From Roseovarius faecimaris (GTDB taxonomy: Bacteria > Pseudomonadota > Alphaproteobacteria > Rhodobacterales > Rhodobacteraceae): a stretch of 64,000 nucleotides of DNA. Both the position numbers and the translations under genes were made by a program. The stretch lies in assembly GCF_009762325.1 (NCBI RefSeq), contig NZ_CP034348.1, positions 3,230,501-3,294,500 on the forward strand, written 5' to 3'. Shown here in pieces: positions 62,417 to 64,000 of the stretch (the first letter of the stretch is position 1; every line of letters begins with the position of its first letter). The notes beneath the pieces were generated by a model. The model did not search any database and was not told where the DNA came from. It saw nothing but the letters and a program-made list of their open reading frames with translations.

Positions 62417-64000
62417 TCAGCATTTCACCCGAGCCATCTTGGGGTCGTATAGCGGGTCCATATGCAGCTCGGCCGTCACGCGTTCTGTCGCCACTTCAAG
62501 CTCGTATGTGCCGCTCAGCAGATAATCGTCATCCACCCCATCCGCCCGGCGCACATACCCATAGCCGATGGATTTTCCGACCGTATAGCCATACCCCCCG
62601 GAGGTGAGCCAGCCCACGCGCTCGCCGTTGCGATAGATCGTCTCGCGGCCCTGCAAAACAACCTCGGGGGCAACCGTGAAGCCGCAAAGCCGCTTCTTCA
62701 CGCCCGCGCTCTTTTGTGCCTCGATGGCCGTGCGCCCCTTGAAGTCGATGTTCTTTCGCAGTTTGACCGCCCAGCCCAGCCCGGCCTCGAGCGGGGTGTG
62801 ATCGGGTCCGATATCAGACCCCCAGGCGCGGTAACCCTTCTCAAGCCGCAACGACTCGATCACGCGGTAGCCTGCGTTCCTCAGCCCATGAGCCTCGCCT
62901 GCCGATTTCAGCGCGTCATACACGGTCTGCGCATATTCAACCGGCAAATGCAGCTCCCAGCCCAACTCGCCCACATAGGTGACCCGCAGCGCCTGCACCG
63001 GACAACCGGCGATCCCGATCGTGCGGATCGTGCCAAAGGGGAAGGCCTCGTTGGACACATCGTCACGCGTGACCTGTACCAGAACATCCCGCGCTCTGGG
63101 GCCCATCAGCGAAAGCACGGCATTCGAGGATGTGATATCGAAAAGCTGGCAATTCAACCCGTCAGGAATATTGCGGCTGATCCAATTGAAATCATGCGTT
63201 GCGAAACCCGTGCCGGTCACAATGTAGAACTCATCATGTGCCACGCGCCCGACGGTCAGGTCGCACTCGATCCCGCCCTTGTCGTTCAGCATCTGCGTAT
63301 AGGTCAGCGCACCCACGGGTTTTGCCACGTCATTGGCACAGATCCAGTCCAGCGCGGCGCCGGCATCCGGTCCCTTCAGCGCGAACTTGGCAAAGGAGGT
63401 CTGATCCAGAAGCACGGCCGCCTCCCGCGCCGCCTTGTGCTCGCGCCCCACGGCATCAAACCAGTTCTGCCGTCCGAAACTGTACTCATCCTGCGGCAAC
63501 TCACCCAGGCTCAGATCTGCAAACCAGTTGGGCCGTTCCCACCCAAGCTTTTCGCCAAAGCAGGCGCCCTGGGCCTTGAGCGTCTCGTATAGCGGTGACT
63601 TGCGGCAGGGACGGCCAGAAGAATGCTCCTCATATGGCCAGGCCATTGTGTAGTGCTTGCCATAGGCCTCAACCGTACGGGTACGCACCCAGTCCGTGTC
63701 AAAATGCGGACGGCCAAAGCGGCGGATATCGGCGGACCAGAGGTCAAAGGGCGGCTCGCCCTTGTTCACCCATTCCGCCAGCGCCATGCCCGCCCCGCCA
63801 CCGGCGGCAATCCCGAAGGCGTTGAACCCCGCCCCGACATAGAAATTGCGTAGCTCGGGGGCTTCCCCGATGATGAAGTTTCCGTCCGGCGTAAAGCTTT
63901 CAGGACCATTGGTCAGCGTTTTGATACCTGCGGTTTCAAGCGCAGGTACGCGGCCCAGCGCCAGTTCCATGATCTGCTCGAAATGGTCGAAATTGCTGTC
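62417..64000 (-). CDS. Second DMGDH-like FAD/GcvT oxidoreductase, partial (N-terminus beyond the window)
   Basis: The frame is open to the right edge (528 codons), so an N-terminal part of about 300 residues is missing. The present part runs from the middle of the FAO domain (NGPESFTPDGNFIIGEAPEL, GFNAFGIAAGGGAGMALAEW) through HYTMAWPYEEHSSGRPCRKS to the GcvT-like domains (LKGPDAGAALDWICAND, YVGELGWELHLPVEY and SLRLEKGYRAWGSDIGPDHTPLEAGL). It ends SGGYGYTVGKSIGYGYVRR and DPLYDPKMARVKC. It is a paralogue of the gene at 13575 and the substrate, an N-methylated glycine or related compound, may differ. Confidence 0.92.
   Translation of the reverse strand, partial: DSNFDHFEQIMELALGRVPALETAGIKTLTNGPESFTPDGNFIIGEAPELRNFYVGAGFNAFGIAAGGGAGMALAEWVNKGEPPFDLWSADIRRFGRPHFDTDWVRTRTVEAYGKHYTMAWPYEEHSSGRPCRKSPLYETLKAQGACFGEKLGWERPNWFADLSLGELPQDEYSFGRQNWFDAVGREHKAAREAAVLLDQTSFAKFALKGPDAGAALDWICANDVAKPVGALTYTQMLNDKGGIECDLTVGRVAHDEFYIVTGTGFATHDFNWISRNIPDGLNCQLFDITSSNAVLSLMGPRARDVLVQVTRDDVSNEAFPFGTIRTIGIAGCPVQALRVTYVGELGWELHLPVEYAQTVYDALKSAGEAHGLRNAGYRVIESLRLEKGYRAWGSDIGPDHTPLEAGLGWAVKLRKNIDFKGRTAIEAQKSAGVKKRLCGFTVAPEVVLQGRETIYRNGERVGWLTSGGYGYTVGKSIGYGYVRRADGVDDDYLLSGTYELEVATERVTAELHMDPLYDPKMARVKC

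Noticed and set aside
1..64000. CRISPR arrays, rRNA genes, prophage
   Set aside because: No regularly spaced direct repeats, rRNA-like sequence or phage structural genes were seen; the GH25 gene at 12720 stands alone.

Overview
The window looks like a chromosomal segment of an alphaproteobacterium of the Rhodobacterales (Roseobacter group). This is inferred from the high-GC, tightly packed genes with frequent ATGA start/stop overlaps and from gene content: xdhABC with a BMP-type nucleoside transporter, two dimethylglycine-dehydrogenase-like flavoproteins, a BCCT carrier, a DUF938 methyltransferase and a long ureide operon. No marker in the window fixes genus or species.

Layout. 1-2028: 5' part of dnaE (minus strand). 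2219-11476: a seven-gene purine operon (xdhA, xdhB, xdhC, ABC ATPase, two permeases, periplasmic binding protein) closed by a clear rho-independent terminator. 11552-13478: DUF938 methyltransferase, AhpD-like protein, GH25 lysozyme. 13575-19739: DMGDH-like oxidase, gamma-glutamyltransferase, hydroxyacid dehydrogenase, SH3 protein. 19845-19919: tRNA-Gln(TTG). 20151-25667: a decayed type I restriction-modification island (intact hsdM, hsdS with one nonsense codon, an Mrr-like nuclease gene, hsdR cut after about 375 residues) that ends against the 3' end of malate synthase. 25610-35727: a ten-gene minus-strand operon, livKHMGF - racemase - puuE - allA - allE - glcB, facing a GntR regulator across a shared promoter/operator region. 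It imports and degrades a ureide (probably allantoin) to glyoxylate and condenses glyoxylate with acetyl-CoA.

37395-47095 is the most novel part and looks like an undescribed RiPP (ribosomally made, modified peptide) locus. A 263-residue putative precursor has a nitrile-hydratase-like leader followed by 14 Arg-Arg hexapeptide modules in five blocks. Beside it are a 1301-residue cyclase/P-loop/TPR protein, a SAM methyltransferase, a TfuA protein and a YcaO protein (the last three translationally coupled), and a berberine-bridge-type flavin oxidase. A BCCT carrier, a Crp-family regulator and a membrane-anchored degenerate cyclic-nucleotide-domain protein follow at 47370-50663.

51132-64000: PACE efflux protein, an IS3-family transposase relic, a complete Dpp-type peptide ABC operon, a secreted repeat protein, an ECF sigma / anti-sigma / subtilase group, an inositol-monophosphatase-family enzyme, and a second DMGDH-like gene that runs off the right edge. 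No rRNA, CRISPR array, prophage or intact insertion sequence was seen.
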